Source: an uncultured Pseudomonadota bacterium (GTDB taxonomy: Bacteria; Pseudomonadota; Gammaproteobacteria; Burkholderiales; Burkholderiaceae). From it: DNA of 23,068 nucleotides. Under the pieces are notes generated by a model, which saw nothing but the letters and a program-made list of their open reading frames with translations, had not been told where the DNA came from and searched no databases. Below, one piece after another: positions 1-8,838 of the stretch (position 1 is its first letter; the number at the start of each line of letters is the position of its first letter). Where the stretch lies: contig CAMLIZ010000063.1 of assembly GCA_946480245.1 (NCBI GenBank), positions 1-23,068 on the forward strand, written 5' to 3'. A program made the position numbers and the translations under genes.

Positions 1-263
1 ACGCCGAGATCGCGGTGATGGGCGCCAAGGGCGCGGTGGAAATCATCTTCCGCGAGGACAAGAACGACCCGGCCAAGCTGGCGGCGCGCGAGGCCGAATA
101 CAAGGCGCGCTTCGCCAACCCGTTCGTGGCCGGTGCGCGCGGCTTCATCGACGACGTGATTCAGCCGCACGAAACGCGCAAGCGCATCTGCCGCTCGCTG
201 GTGATGCTGCGCGACAAGCAGCTCGACAACCCGTGGCGCAAGCACGGGAACATTCCGCTCTGA
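1..263 (+). CDS. pccB: Propionyl-CoA carboxylase beta subunit, C-terminal fragment
   Basis: The reading frame is open from the window edge (codons in phase from base 3) and ends at TGA 261-263, so only about 86 C-terminal residues are visible. The fragment contains [15 protein letters not shown] and a late [15 protein letters not shown] stretch. Both are characteristic of the carboxyltransferase (beta) subunit of acyl-CoA carboxylases, where this part helps form the acyl-CoA site. The beta subunit moves the carboxyl group from carboxybiotin to propionyl-CoA, giving methylmalonyl-CoA in the cytoplasm. The next gene encodes the matching alpha subunit 11 bases downstream, which supports the PccB assignment over other biotin-dependent carboxyltransferases. 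Substrate choice (propionyl versus acetyl or methylcrotonyl) is inferred from that neighbour, since the N-terminal half is outside the window. Confidence 0.88.
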   Translation, partial: AEIAVMGAKGAVEIIFREDKNDPAKLAAREAEYKARFANPFVAGARGFIDDVIQPHETRKRICRSLVMLRDKQLDNPWRKHGNIPL

Positions 264-274
264 AGGCGCCGCAC

Positions 275-2295
<2,021 letters not shown>

Positions 2296-2299
<4 letters not shown>

Positions 2300-2757
2300 G
2301 CAAGCCGTTTCGCATCCTCGGCCTCCAGCAGATCGCGATCGGCGGCGCGGACAAGCAGCGCTTGCGGGCGCTCTGGGTCGACGTGCTGGGCCTCGCGGTG
2401 AAGAGCAGCTTCATCTCGGAGCGCGAGAACGTCGACGAGGACATCTGCGCGCTCGGGCAGGGGCCGCATGCGGTGGAGGTCGACCTGATGCAGCCGCTCG
2501 ACCCGAACAAGAAGCCGGCAGTGCATGCGACCCCGCTGAACCATGTGGGCTTGTGGGTCGACGATCTGCCCAGGGCGGTGGAATGGATGAGCGCGCGCGG
2601 GGTGCGCTTCGCGCCGGGCGGCATCCGCAAGGGCGCGGCCGGCCACGACATCTGCTTCATCCACCCCAAGGGCAACGACGAGTTCCCGCTGGGCGGCGAA
2701 GGGGTGCTGATCGAGCTGGTGCAGGCGCCCCCGGAGGTGATTGCCGCGCTGGGATAA
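2296..2757 (+). CDS. VOC-superfamily protein, methylmalonyl-CoA epimerase-like
   Basis: A 153-residue protein with two beta-alpha-beta-beta-beta repeats of the vicinal-oxygen-chelate fold, one near residues 8-70 and one near 80-146. It starts at an ATG overlapping the pccA stop by four bases. The place after pccB-pccA suggests epimerisation of methylmalonyl-CoA or a related step on CoA thioesters. Metal-ligand positions by rough alignment to methylmalonyl-CoA epimerase are Gln12 (His in the family), Glu61 (Gln in the family), His83 in LNHVGLWV and Glu140 in VLIELV. Two of the four ligands therefore differ from the classical set. The metal, substrate and reaction are uncertain, and proteins of this type are often labelled only as VOC or glyoxalase-like. 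The fold assignment is firm, the function is inferred from context. Confidence 0.8.
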
Positions 2758-2791
2758 GAGGTTTCGCGTTTGACGAAGCGTTAGTTCACAA

Positions 2792-2809
2792 TCGCCCAAA
2801 CACGGGCGA
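2792..2809 (+). repeat. Short dyad upstream of the LysR gene
   Basis: TCGCCC (2792-2797) and GGGCGA (2804-2809) form a perfect 6-base inverted repeat around the spacer AAACAC. It lies in the 184-base gap (2758-2941) between the VOC gene and the LysR gene, and no T-run follows it. It could be an operator for autoregulation by the LysR protein or simply a weak stem-loop. I found no convincing -35/-10 pair in this gap, and the rest of it contains nothing recognisable. Confidence 0.3.
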
Positions 2810-2941
2810 ATCCACGAAGGCTAAGGTAGCGCCTTGCGAGGTGTCCGTGGTGCACGCTTACCGGCGCGGTCCACACGGCACGGTCTCCACGTTCACCAGC
2901 GTGAGAGGGCGGCGTCCGCATGGCGCCTCGCCCCCGCCCCG

Positions 2942-3859
2942 ATGCGCTTCGACCTCCTCACGCTGAACCTTGTGCTGGCCATTGCCGAAACCCGCAGCAT
3001 CACGCGCGGCGCCGAACGCGAGCATCTTGCGCTGGCTGCCGCCAGCAAGCGCTTGTCCGATCTGGAGACGCGGCTGGGCGTGAGCCTGTTCGAGCGTCGC
3101 GCGCGCGGCGTGGAGCCCACCGAGGCCGGCCGCGCACTGGTGCGCCACATCCGCTCGCTGAATGCGTCGCTGCATGCGCTGGAGAGCGAGGTGGTGGAGT
3201 TTTCACGCGGGGTGAAGGGCCATCTGCGCGTGGTCGCCAACGTGTCGGCCATCGCCGACTGCCTGCCGCCCGACCTGGCAGCGTTCTCGCAGGCGCACCC
3301 GCTGATCCGCATCAGCCTGGAGGACCAGACCAGCGCCGACGTGCAAGCCTCGGTGGCGGAAGGCCGCGCCGACGTGGGCATCTTCGTACCGCCGCTGCTG
3401 GAGACGCGGCTCAGCACCTGGCGCTATGCGCACGGCCAGCTGTCGGTGATGGTGCCGCTGGATCATCCGCTGGCGGCGCGCCATGCCGTGGCCTTCGACG
3501 ACCTGCTGGACTACGAGATGGTCGGCCTGCACAGCGGCGCGGCGGTACAGGAGCAGCTGCAGCGGCTGGCGGCGGCGCGCGGCCGCATCCTGAAGGCGCG
3601 CCTGCAGGTGCGCGGCTTCGACGCGATCGCGCAGCTGGTGGAGGCCGGGCTCGGCGTATCGGTGCTGCCCAGCGCGGCGATCGAGCGCTTCGGCAAGCTG
3701 TTCCGCGTGAAGCGCCTCGCGCTGAACGAGGACTGGGCGGAACGCGACTACCTGCTGGCCGTGCGGACCCAGGAGGTGCTGCCCACGGTCGTCAAACGTT
3801 TTGTCGAGGCCTTGTGCCCCGATGCCACAATTTCACTCTCGAAGGCGAACCCATCATGA
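2942..3859 (+). CDS. LysR-family transcriptional regulator
   Basis: A 305-residue protein of standard LysR length. The N-terminal winged helix-turn-helix covers about residues 3-62, including [20 protein letters not shown] and the wing region ending [15 protein letters not shown] periplasmic-binding-like effector domain follows from about residue 90 ([19 protein letters not shown] to [15 protein letters not shown]). ATG 2942 is chosen because the protein then begins a few residues before the first helix, as is normal. No good Shine-Dalgarno sequence precedes it. The gene runs in the same direction as leuC and its stop overlaps the leuC start (ATGA), whereas many LysR genes are divergent from their targets. 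A LysR gene beside leuC is also found in Pseudomonas aeruginosa. Control of the leu genes is a reasonable inference, the effector is unknown. Confidence 0.88.
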   Translation: MRFDLLTLNLVLAIAETRSITRGAEREHLALAAASKRLSDLETRLGVSLFERRARGVEPTEAGRALVRHIRSLNASLHALESEVVEFSRGVKGHLRVVANVSAIADCLPPDLAAFSQAHPLIRISLEDQTSADVQASVAEGRADVGIFVPPLLETRLSTWRYAHGQLSVMVPLDHPLAARHAVAFDDLLDYEMVGLHSGAAVQEQLQRLAAARGRILKARLQVRGFDAIAQLVEAGLGVSVLPSAAIERFGKLFRVKRLALNEDWAERDYLLAVRTQEVLPTVVKRFVEALCPDATISLSKANPS

Positions 3860-5280
3860 GCGGACGCACCCTCTACGACAAGATCTGGGACGAGCACGTC
3901 GTCCACACCGAAGAGGACGGCACCGCCGTGCTCTACATCGACCGCCACTTGGTGCACGAAGTCACCAGCCCGCAGGCGTTCGAGGGCTTGCGGCTGGCCG
4001 GCCGCAAGGTGTGGCGTGTGAGTTCGGTGGTGGCCACCGCCGATCACAACACGCCCACCACCCACTGGGAGCGGGGCTACGACGGCATCGCCGACCCCAT
4101 CAGCAAGCAGCAGATCACCACGCTGGACAGCAACATCGCAGCCTTCGGCGCGGCGGCCTACTTTCCGTTCATGGACAAGCGCCAGGGCATCGTGCATGTG
4201 ATCGGGCCCGAGCAGGGCGCCACGCTGCCCGGCATGACCGTGGTGTGTGGCGACTCGCATACGTCCACGCACGGCGCGTTCGGCGCGCTGGCGCACGGCA
4301 TCGGCACGAGCGAGGTCGAGCATGTGCTGGCCACGCAGACGCTGTTGGCCAAGAAGGCGAAGAACATGCTGGTGCGCGTCGACGGCCAGTTGGCGAGGGG
4401 CTGCAGCGCCAAGGACATCGTGCTGGCCATCATCGGCCGCATCGGCACGGCCGGCGGCACCGGATACACGATCGAGTTCGGCGGCAGCGCGATCAGGGCG
4501 CTCAGCATGGAAGGCCGCATGACCGTGTGCAACATGGCCATCGAGGCCGGAGCGCGGGCGGGCCTGGTGGCGGTGGACGACACGACGCTCGCCTACGTGA
4601 AGGGGCGTCCGTTCGCGCCCAGCGGCGTCGAGTGGGATCAGGCCGTGGCCTACTGGCGTACGCTGCACTCCGATCCCGATGCCAAGTGGGATTCGGTAGT
4701 CGAACTCGATGCCGCCCAGATTCGGCCGCAAGTGACCTGGGGCACCTCGCCCGAGATGGTGGCGTCGATCGAAGACCGCGTGCCCGATCCCGACAAGGAA
4801 AAGGACCCGAACAAGCGCAGCGCGATCGAGCGCGCGTTGCAGTACATGGCGCTGGAGCCGAACAAGCCGCTGGCCGACATTCGCATCGACAAGGTGTTCA
4901 TCGGGTCGTGCACCAACAGCCGGATCGAGGATCTGCGCGAAGCGGCGGCCGTGGTGCGCCGCGTGGGTGGCAAGGTGGCGTCGAACGTGAAGCTGGCGAT
5001 GGTGGTGCCCGGCTCCGGCCTGGTGAAGCGCCAGGCCGAGGCCGAGGGACTGGACCAGGTGTTCAAGAGCGCCGGCTTCGAGTGGCGCGAACCGGGCTGC
5101 TCGATGTGCCTGGCGATGAACGCCGACCGGCTGGAGCCGGGCGAGCGCTGCGCCTCCACCAGCAACCGCAATTTCGAGGGCCGGCAGGGGGCTGGCGGCC
5201 GCACGCATCTGGTGAGCCCGGCGATGGCCGCTGCGGCCGCCATGCAGGGCCATTTCGTCGACGTACGCCGCATGGCCTGA
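3856..5280 (+). CDS. leuC: 3-isopropylmalate dehydratase large subunit
   Basis: A 474-residue protein of the aconitase family, close to the usual LeuC length. With LeuD it converts 2-isopropylmalate to 3-isopropylmalate in leucine synthesis. The 4Fe-4S ligands are visible as Cys352 in [11 protein letters not shown] and Cys415/Cys418 in [11 protein letters not shown]. Other family motifs are [38 protein letters not shown] in two adjoining parts, and the late [13 protein letters not shown] segment. The start ATG 3856 overlaps the LysR stop and has GAAGG about 10 bases upstream (GAAGGCGAACCCATC). LeuD follows after 13 bases, as expected for subunits of one heterodimer. Confidence 0.97.
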   Translation: MSGRTLYDKIWDEHVVHTEEDGTAVLYIDRHLVHEVTSPQAFEGLRLAGRKVWRVSSVVATADHNTPTTHWERGYDGIADPISKQQITTLDSNIAAFGAAAYFPFMDKRQGIVHVIGPEQGATLPGMTVVCGDSHTSTHGAFGALAHGIGTSEVEHVLATQTLLAKKAKNMLVRVDGQLARGCSAKDIVLAIIGRIGTAGGTGYTIEFGGSAIRALSMEGRMTVCNMAIEAGARAGLVAVDDTTLAYVKGRPFAPSGVEWDQAVAYWRTLHSDPDAKWDSVVELDAAQIRPQVTWGTSPEMVASIEDRVPDPDKEKDPNKRSAIERALQYMALEPNKPLADIRIDKVFIGSCTNSRIEDLREAAAVVRRVGGKVASNVKLAMVVPGSGLVKRQAEAEGLDQVFKSAGFEWREPGCSMCLAMNADRLEPGERCASTSNRNFEGRQGAGGRTHLVSPAMAAAAAMQGHFVDVRRMA

Positions 5281-5293
5281 AGGATCCACACTC

Positions 5294-5944
5294 ATGGACA
5301 AGTTCACCGTTCACCAAGGCATCGTGGCGCCGATGGATCGCGAGAACGTCGACACCGACGCGATCATCCCGAAGCAGTTCCTCAAGTCGATTCAGCGTTC
5401 GGGCTTCGGGCCCAACCTGTTCGACGAGTGGCGCTACCTGGATCATGGCGAGCCGGGGCAGGACCCGGCGCTGCGCAAGCCGAACCCGGACTTCGTGCTG
5501 AACCAGCCGCGCTACCAGGGCGCGTCGATCCTGCTGGCGCGCCGCAACTTTGGCTGCGGTTCGAGCCGCGAGCATGCGCCGTGGGCGTTGCAGCAGTACG
5601 GCTTTCGCGCGTTGATCGCGCCCAGCTACGCCGACATCTTCTTCAACAACTGCTTCAAGAACGGCCTGCTGCCGATCGTGCTGCCGGAGCATGTGGTGGC
5701 GAAGCTGTTCGACGAAGTGTTCGCGTTCCCCGGCTATCAGCTCACCGTCGATCTGGGGCAGCAGGTAGTGTGCAAGCCCGACGGCGAGGCGATTGCCTTC
5801 GACGTGCAGCCGTTTCGCAAGTACTGCCTGCTGAACGGCTTCGACGACATCGGCCTGACCTTGCGCCATTCGGACAAGATCAAGGCCTTCGAGGCCGAGC
5901 GCCTGGCGCGCAAGCCCTGGCTCAACCATCGCCTGCCGGGCTGA
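5294..5944 (+). CDS. leuD: 3-isopropylmalate dehydratase small subunit
   Basis: A 216-residue protein, typical for proteobacterial LeuD. It forms the swivelling small-subunit domain that completes the active site of LeuC. The conserved sequence [15 protein letters not shown] lies near residue 90 and carries the substrate-binding loop. The N-terminus has the family pattern with [17 protein letters not shown] 5294 is preceded by AAGGATCC, a good ribosome-binding site at normal distance. Only three bases separate its stop from the next gene, so the leuD-small membrane protein-leuB segment is almost certainly one transcript. Confidence 0.97.
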   Translation: MDKFTVHQGIVAPMDRENVDTDAIIPKQFLKSIQRSGFGPNLFDEWRYLDHGEPGQDPALRKPNPDFVLNQPRYQGASILLARRNFGCGSSREHAPWALQQYGFRALIAPSYADIFFNNCFKNGLLPIVLPEHVVAKLFDEVFAFPGYQLTVDLGQQVVCKPDGEAIAFDVQPFRKYCLLNGFDDIGLTLRHSDKIKAFEAERLARKPWLNHRLPG

Positions 5945-5947
5945 GCC

Positions 5948-6265
5948 GTGTTGAAGCGCTGGTTCCATCGCGCAGTGTTGCATCGCCTGTGGGCGACGTA
6001 CTTGTGCATGGGGCTGGCGTTCTTCCTGTTCGGCGCCGGCACGCTGAACATCGTGTACCTGCTGCGCGCCAACGCGGACCTGCTGTGGAGCTACGGCTGG
6101 CAAGCGGTGATGGACGGCGGCCTGCAGCAACTGCTGGAACTGCTGATCACGGGCTATCTGGCGATGGCCGCGTACGTCGTCTTCAAGGCGTGTGAATACC
6201 GGCTGGTGAACTGGCTGAAAGACGAGCCGGCGAGGCCGGCCCGCATCGAGGAAACCGAAGAATGA
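5948..6265 (+). CDS. Small two-helix membrane protein of unknown function
   Basis: A 105-residue protein I do not recognise. It begins at GTG 5948 (the next codon, TTG 5951, is an alternative start), three bases after leuD, and its stop overlaps the leuB start as ATGA. The N-terminus is basic (KRW, HR, HR). Two hydrophobic segments follow at about residues 16-38 ([18 protein letters not shown] and onward) and 62-79 ([18 protein letters not shown]). The C-terminal tail is charged and ends in an acidic EETEE. By the positive-inside rule both ends should be cytoplasmic, with a loop of about 22 residues outside. Tight packing on both sides argues that it is a real translated gene. It has no obvious catalytic residues. 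A role linked to leucine synthesis, or to export of an intermediate, would be guesswork. Confidence 0.75.
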   Translation: MLKRWFHRAVLHRLWATYLCMGLAFFLFGAGTLNIVYLLRANADLLWSYGWQAVMDGGLQQLLELLITGYLAMAAYVVFKACEYRLVNWLKDEPARPARIEETEE

Positions 6266-7353
6266 AGATCGCAATCCTGCCGGGTGACGGCATTGGCACC
6301 GAGATCGTCGCAGAGGCCGTGAAGGTGCTGAACGTGCTCGACCTCAAGTTCGAGACCGAGACCGCGTTGGTCGGCGGCGCCGCCTACGAGGCGCATGGGC
6401 ATCCGCTGCCCGATGCGACGCTCAAGCTCGCGAAGGAGGCCGACGCGGTGCTGTTCGGCGCCGTCGGCGACTGGAGGTACGACAAGCTCGAACGCGCGCT
6501 GCGTCCGGAGCAGGCCATCCTCGGCCTGCGCAAGCACCTGCAGCTGTTCGCCAACTTCCGTCCCGCGATCTGCTATCCGCAGCTCACCCACGCCTCCAGC
6601 CTCAAGCCGGAACTGGTGGCGGGGTTGGACATCCTGATCATCCGCGAGCTCACCGGCGACATCTACTTCGGTCAGCCGCGCGGTCGGCGCGAATCGCCGG
6701 ATGGCGCGTTCAAGGGCGCGCCGGAAGCGTTCGACACCATGCGCTACAGCCGGCCGGAGATCGAGCGCATCGCGCACGTGGCCTTCCAGGCCGCGCGCAA
6801 GCGCAGCAAGCGGGTGACCAGCGTCGACAAGGCCAACGTGCTGGAGACCTTCCAGTTCTGGAAGGACGTCGTGACCGAGGTCGGGCGGCAGTATCCCGAA
6901 GTCGAACTCGACCATATGTACGTCGACAACGCCGCCATGCAGCTCGTGCGCGCGCCGAAGAAGTTCGACGTGGTCGTGACCGGCAACATGTTCGGCGACA
7001 TCCTGTCCGACGAGGCGGCCATGCTCACCGGCTCGATCGGCATGCTGCCGTCGGCCTCGCTGAACGCCGAGAACAAGGGCCTGTACGAGCCCAGCCACGG
7101 CAGTGCACCGGACATTGCGGGCAAGGGGGTGGCCAATCCTTTGGCTACAATCCTGTCCGCTGCCATGATGCTCCGCTTCTCCCTCCACCAACCCGAAGCC
7201 GCCGCACGGATCGAATCCGCGGTGCAGGACGTGCTTGCGTCCGGCCTTCGCACGGGAGATATCTGGTCGGAAGGCACGACCCGGGTGGGCACGCGCGAGA
7301 TGGGTGACGCGGTTGTCGCGGCCCTGACCACCAAAACCATTACCAAGAGCTAG
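6262..7353 (+). CDS. leuB: 3-isopropylmalate dehydrogenase
   Basis: A 363-residue protein, the usual LeuB length. It oxidises and decarboxylates 3-isopropylmalate with NAD to 2-oxoisocaproate. Visible family features are the N-terminal [19 protein letters not shown], the substrate-binding [14 protein letters not shown] loop, the catalytic lysine region [15 protein letters not shown], the metal-binding aspartates in [12 protein letters not shown] and [15 protein letters not shown], and the NAD-binding [14 protein letters not shown]. Ile rather than an adenine-phosphate-binding Arg/Tyr pattern fits NAD over NADP use, though this is only a rough reading. The start overlaps the upstream membrane-protein stop, so expression is probably coupled. 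A structured spacer of 98 bases separates it from asd. Confidence 0.97.
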   Translation: MKIAILPGDGIGTEIVAEAVKVLNVLDLKFETETALVGGAAYEAHGHPLPDATLKLAKEADAVLFGAVGDWRYDKLERALRPEQAILGLRKHLQLFANFRPAICYPQLTHASSLKPELVAGLDILIIRELTGDIYFGQPRGRRESPDGAFKGAPEAFDTMRYSRPEIERIAHVAFQAARKRSKRVTSVDKANVLETFQFWKDVVTEVGRQYPEVELDHMYVDNAAMQLVRAPKKFDVVVTGNMFGDILSDEAAMLTGSIGMLPSASLNAENKGLYEPSHGSAPDIAGKGVANPLATILSAAMMLRFSLHQPEAAARIESAVQDVLASGLRTGDIWSEGTTRVGTREMGDAVVAALTTKTITKS

Positions 7354-7379
7354 CAAGCTCCGGTTCGTCTCGCCCCTAC

Positions 7380-7419
7380 ACCTTCAGGAACCCGGCGAAC
7401 GAGCCGGGCGGATGAAGGT
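7380..7419 (+). other. Bipartite stem-loop in the leuB-asd spacer
   Basis: ACCTTCA (7380-7386, read with the preceding base) pairs with TGAAGGT (7413-7419). Inside this, CCCGGC (7391-7396) pairs with GCCGGG (7403-7408) around the loop GAACGA. The two stems are separated by a symmetrical 4x4 internal loop (GGAA against CGGA). No T-run follows, so it is not a classical intrinsic terminator. It lies about 30 bases before the asd start and may affect asd mRNA translation, processing or stability. The pairing is seen directly, the role is inference. Confidence 0.45.
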
Positions 7420-7451
7420 TATCAACCACAGCGGACGAAGAGGCGAAAGTG

Positions 7452-8579
7452 ATGAAACTCGTAGGACTGGTCGGATGGCGCGGCATGGTCGGCTCCGTGC
7501 TGATGGACCGCATGCAGGAAGAGGGCGACTTCGCCCAGATCGAGCCGGTGTTCTTCAGCACCAGCAATGCCGGCGGCGCGGCCCCAGCGATGGCGAAGAA
7601 CGAAACCACGCTGAAGGATGCCTACGACATCGAGGCCCTGAAGCGCTGCGAGATCATCATTACCGCCCAGGGTGGCGACTACACCACCGAGGTGTTCGGC
7701 AAGCTGCGCGCGGCGGGCTGGAACGGCCACTGGATCGACGCGGCTTCCACCCTGCGCATGAAGGACGACGCGGTCATCGTCCTCGATCCTGTCAACCTGC
7801 CCGTGATTCAGAACGCGCTCTCGAAGGGCGGACGCAACTGGATCGGCGGCAACTGCACGGTGAGTTGCATGCTGATGGGCGTGGGCGCGCTGTTCAAGGC
7901 GGGCCTGGTCGAGTGGATGAGCACGCAGACTTACCAGGCGGCGTCCGGTGGCGGTGCGCAACACATGCGCGAACTCCTCACGCAGTTCGGCACGCTGAAC
8001 GCCGAAGTGAAGGCGCTGCTGGCCGACCCGAAGAGTGCGATCCTCGAGATCGATCGAAAGCTGCTTGCGAAGCAGCAGGCGCTGAGCGAAGCCGAAACGG
8101 CAAACTTCGGCGTGCCGTTGGGCGGCTCGCTGATCCCGTGGATCGACAAGGATCTCGGCAATGGCATGTCCCGCGAGGAATGGAAGGGCATGGCCGAGAC
8201 GAACAAGATTCTCGGCCAGGGCGAGGCGTTTGGTACCTCGGCTGTGCCGGTCGACGGCTTCTGCGTGCGGGTGGGCACGATGCGCTGCCACAGCCAGGCC
8301 CTGACCTTTAAGCTCAAGAAGGACGTGCCGCTGGCTGATGTCGAGGCCCTGATCGCGAACGACAACGCTTGGGTGAAGGTGGTGCCCAACAACCGCGAAG
8401 AGACGATGCGGCAACTGACGCCGGTAGCGGTGACGGGCACGCTGACAATTCCGGTGGGTCGGCTGCGCAAGATGGCGATGGGGCCGGAGTACCTTGGCGC
8501 CTTCACCATCGGCGATCAACTGTTGTGGGGTGCGGCGGAGCCGTTGCGCCGCATGCTGCGCATCCTGCTCCAGGACTGA
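7452..8579 (+). CDS. asd: Aspartate-semialdehyde dehydrogenase
   Basis: A 375-residue protein of the Gram-negative Asd type. It reduces aspartyl phosphate with NADPH to aspartate semialdehyde, the branch point to diaminopimelate/lysine, threonine and methionine. The N-terminal nucleotide motif is [11 protein letters not shown]. The catalytic cysteine is Cys135 in [10 protein letters not shown], the same position as in E. coli Asd, and SGGGAQHM follows. GTG 7449 immediately precedes ATG 7452, and I take ATG because a GAGGCGAAAG purine stretch lies at suitable distance. It follows leuB in the same direction, as in Pseudomonas. Confidence 0.97.
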   Translation: MKLVGLVGWRGMVGSVLMDRMQEEGDFAQIEPVFFSTSNAGGAAPAMAKNETTLKDAYDIEALKRCEIIITAQGGDYTTEVFGKLRAAGWNGHWIDAASTLRMKDDAVIVLDPVNLPVIQNALSKGGRNWIGGNCTVSCMLMGVGALFKAGLVEWMSTQTYQAASGGGAQHMRELLTQFGTLNAEVKALLADPKSAILEIDRKLLAKQQALSEAETANFGVPLGGSLIPWIDKDLGNGMSREEWKGMAETNKILGQGEAFGTSAVPVDGFCVRVGTMRCHSQALTFKLKKDVPLADVEALIANDNAWVKVVPNNREETMRQLTPVAVTGTLTIPVGRLRKMAMGPEYLGAFTIGDQLLWGAAEPLRRMLRILLQD

Positions 8580-8604
8580 TCGCCGGGCGCCTTCTCGAAC
8601 TGAA

Positions 8605-8638
8605 TTGCTGGAAGACGACGCACGTTGTCTTCCAGCAA
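8605..8638 (+). repeat. Strong inverted repeat after asd, possible terminator
   Basis: TTGCTGGAAGAC (8605-8616) and GTCTTCCAGCAA (8627-8638) are perfect 12-base complements. The inner bases GAC/GTT extend the stem to 15 pairs with one G-T wobble, leaving the tetraloop GCAC. It begins 26 bases after the asd stop. The downstream sequence CGGATATTTGGC has no real T-run, so intrinsic termination would be non-canonical. It may end the leu-asd transcript, protect its 3' end, or act as a DNA-level operator. Confidence 0.5.
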
Positions 8639-8670
8639 CGGATATTTGGCACATACGAGCGGGCAGATCG

Positions 8671-8700
8671 CACGCAAAATCGAACGTCAGGTTTTGCGTG
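8671..8700 (+). repeat. Second inverted repeat, next to the fimV promoter
   Basis: CACGCAAAA (8671-8679) and TTTTGCGTG (8692-8700) are perfect complements. A further T-G and C-G pair inside extends the stem to 11 pairs with an 8-base loop. The right arm ends three bases before the proposed -35 box at 8704. This position suits a regulator-binding site as well as an RNA hairpin. No protein is assigned to it. Confidence 0.45.
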
Positions 8701-8703
8701 AGC

Positions 8704-8732
8704 TTGTCAGCCTATATGCTTGATGTTATTGT
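8704..8732 (+). promoter_or_regulatory. Candidate sigma70 promoter for fimV
   Basis: TTGTCA (8704-8709, five of six consensus bases) is followed after 17 bases by TATTGT (8727-8732, four of six). The segment from about 8704 to 8750 is visibly A/T-rich compared with the surrounding high-G+C DNA. Transcription would begin near 8739 and give a leader of about 100 bases before the fimV start. The preceding hairpins support a transcript boundary between asd and fimV. Confidence 0.5.
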
Positions 8733-8838
8733 AGTTTCTACCGTTACAGCCTGGAGAAGGCGCGTGCGGAAAAGCACAGACGACGTCGTTGGCGGCGGAC
8801 TCATACGCGAAGTCCGCCGATTGCATTTGGGAGACGCC

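Noticed and set aside
2770..2792. TTGACG ... CACAAT as a promoter before the LysR gene
   Set aside because: The spacing is only 11 bases, too short for sigma70 recognition.
3748..5307. A 519-codon minus-strand frame opposite leuC
   Set aside because: The same codon-bias shadow. The product is low-complexity and leuC has its full set of cluster-binding cysteines on the plus strand.
7146..7151. TACAAT in leuB as an internal promoter for asd
   Set aside because: It is a good -10 match, but there is no -35 at 16-18 bases (the best candidate TTGCGG is 25 away) and no correctly spaced extended -10.
8716..8838. N-terminal extension of FimV from ATG 8716
   Set aside because: It would overlap the proposed promoter -10 region and place about 40 charged residues before a normal signal sequence. 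It has no ribosome-binding site.
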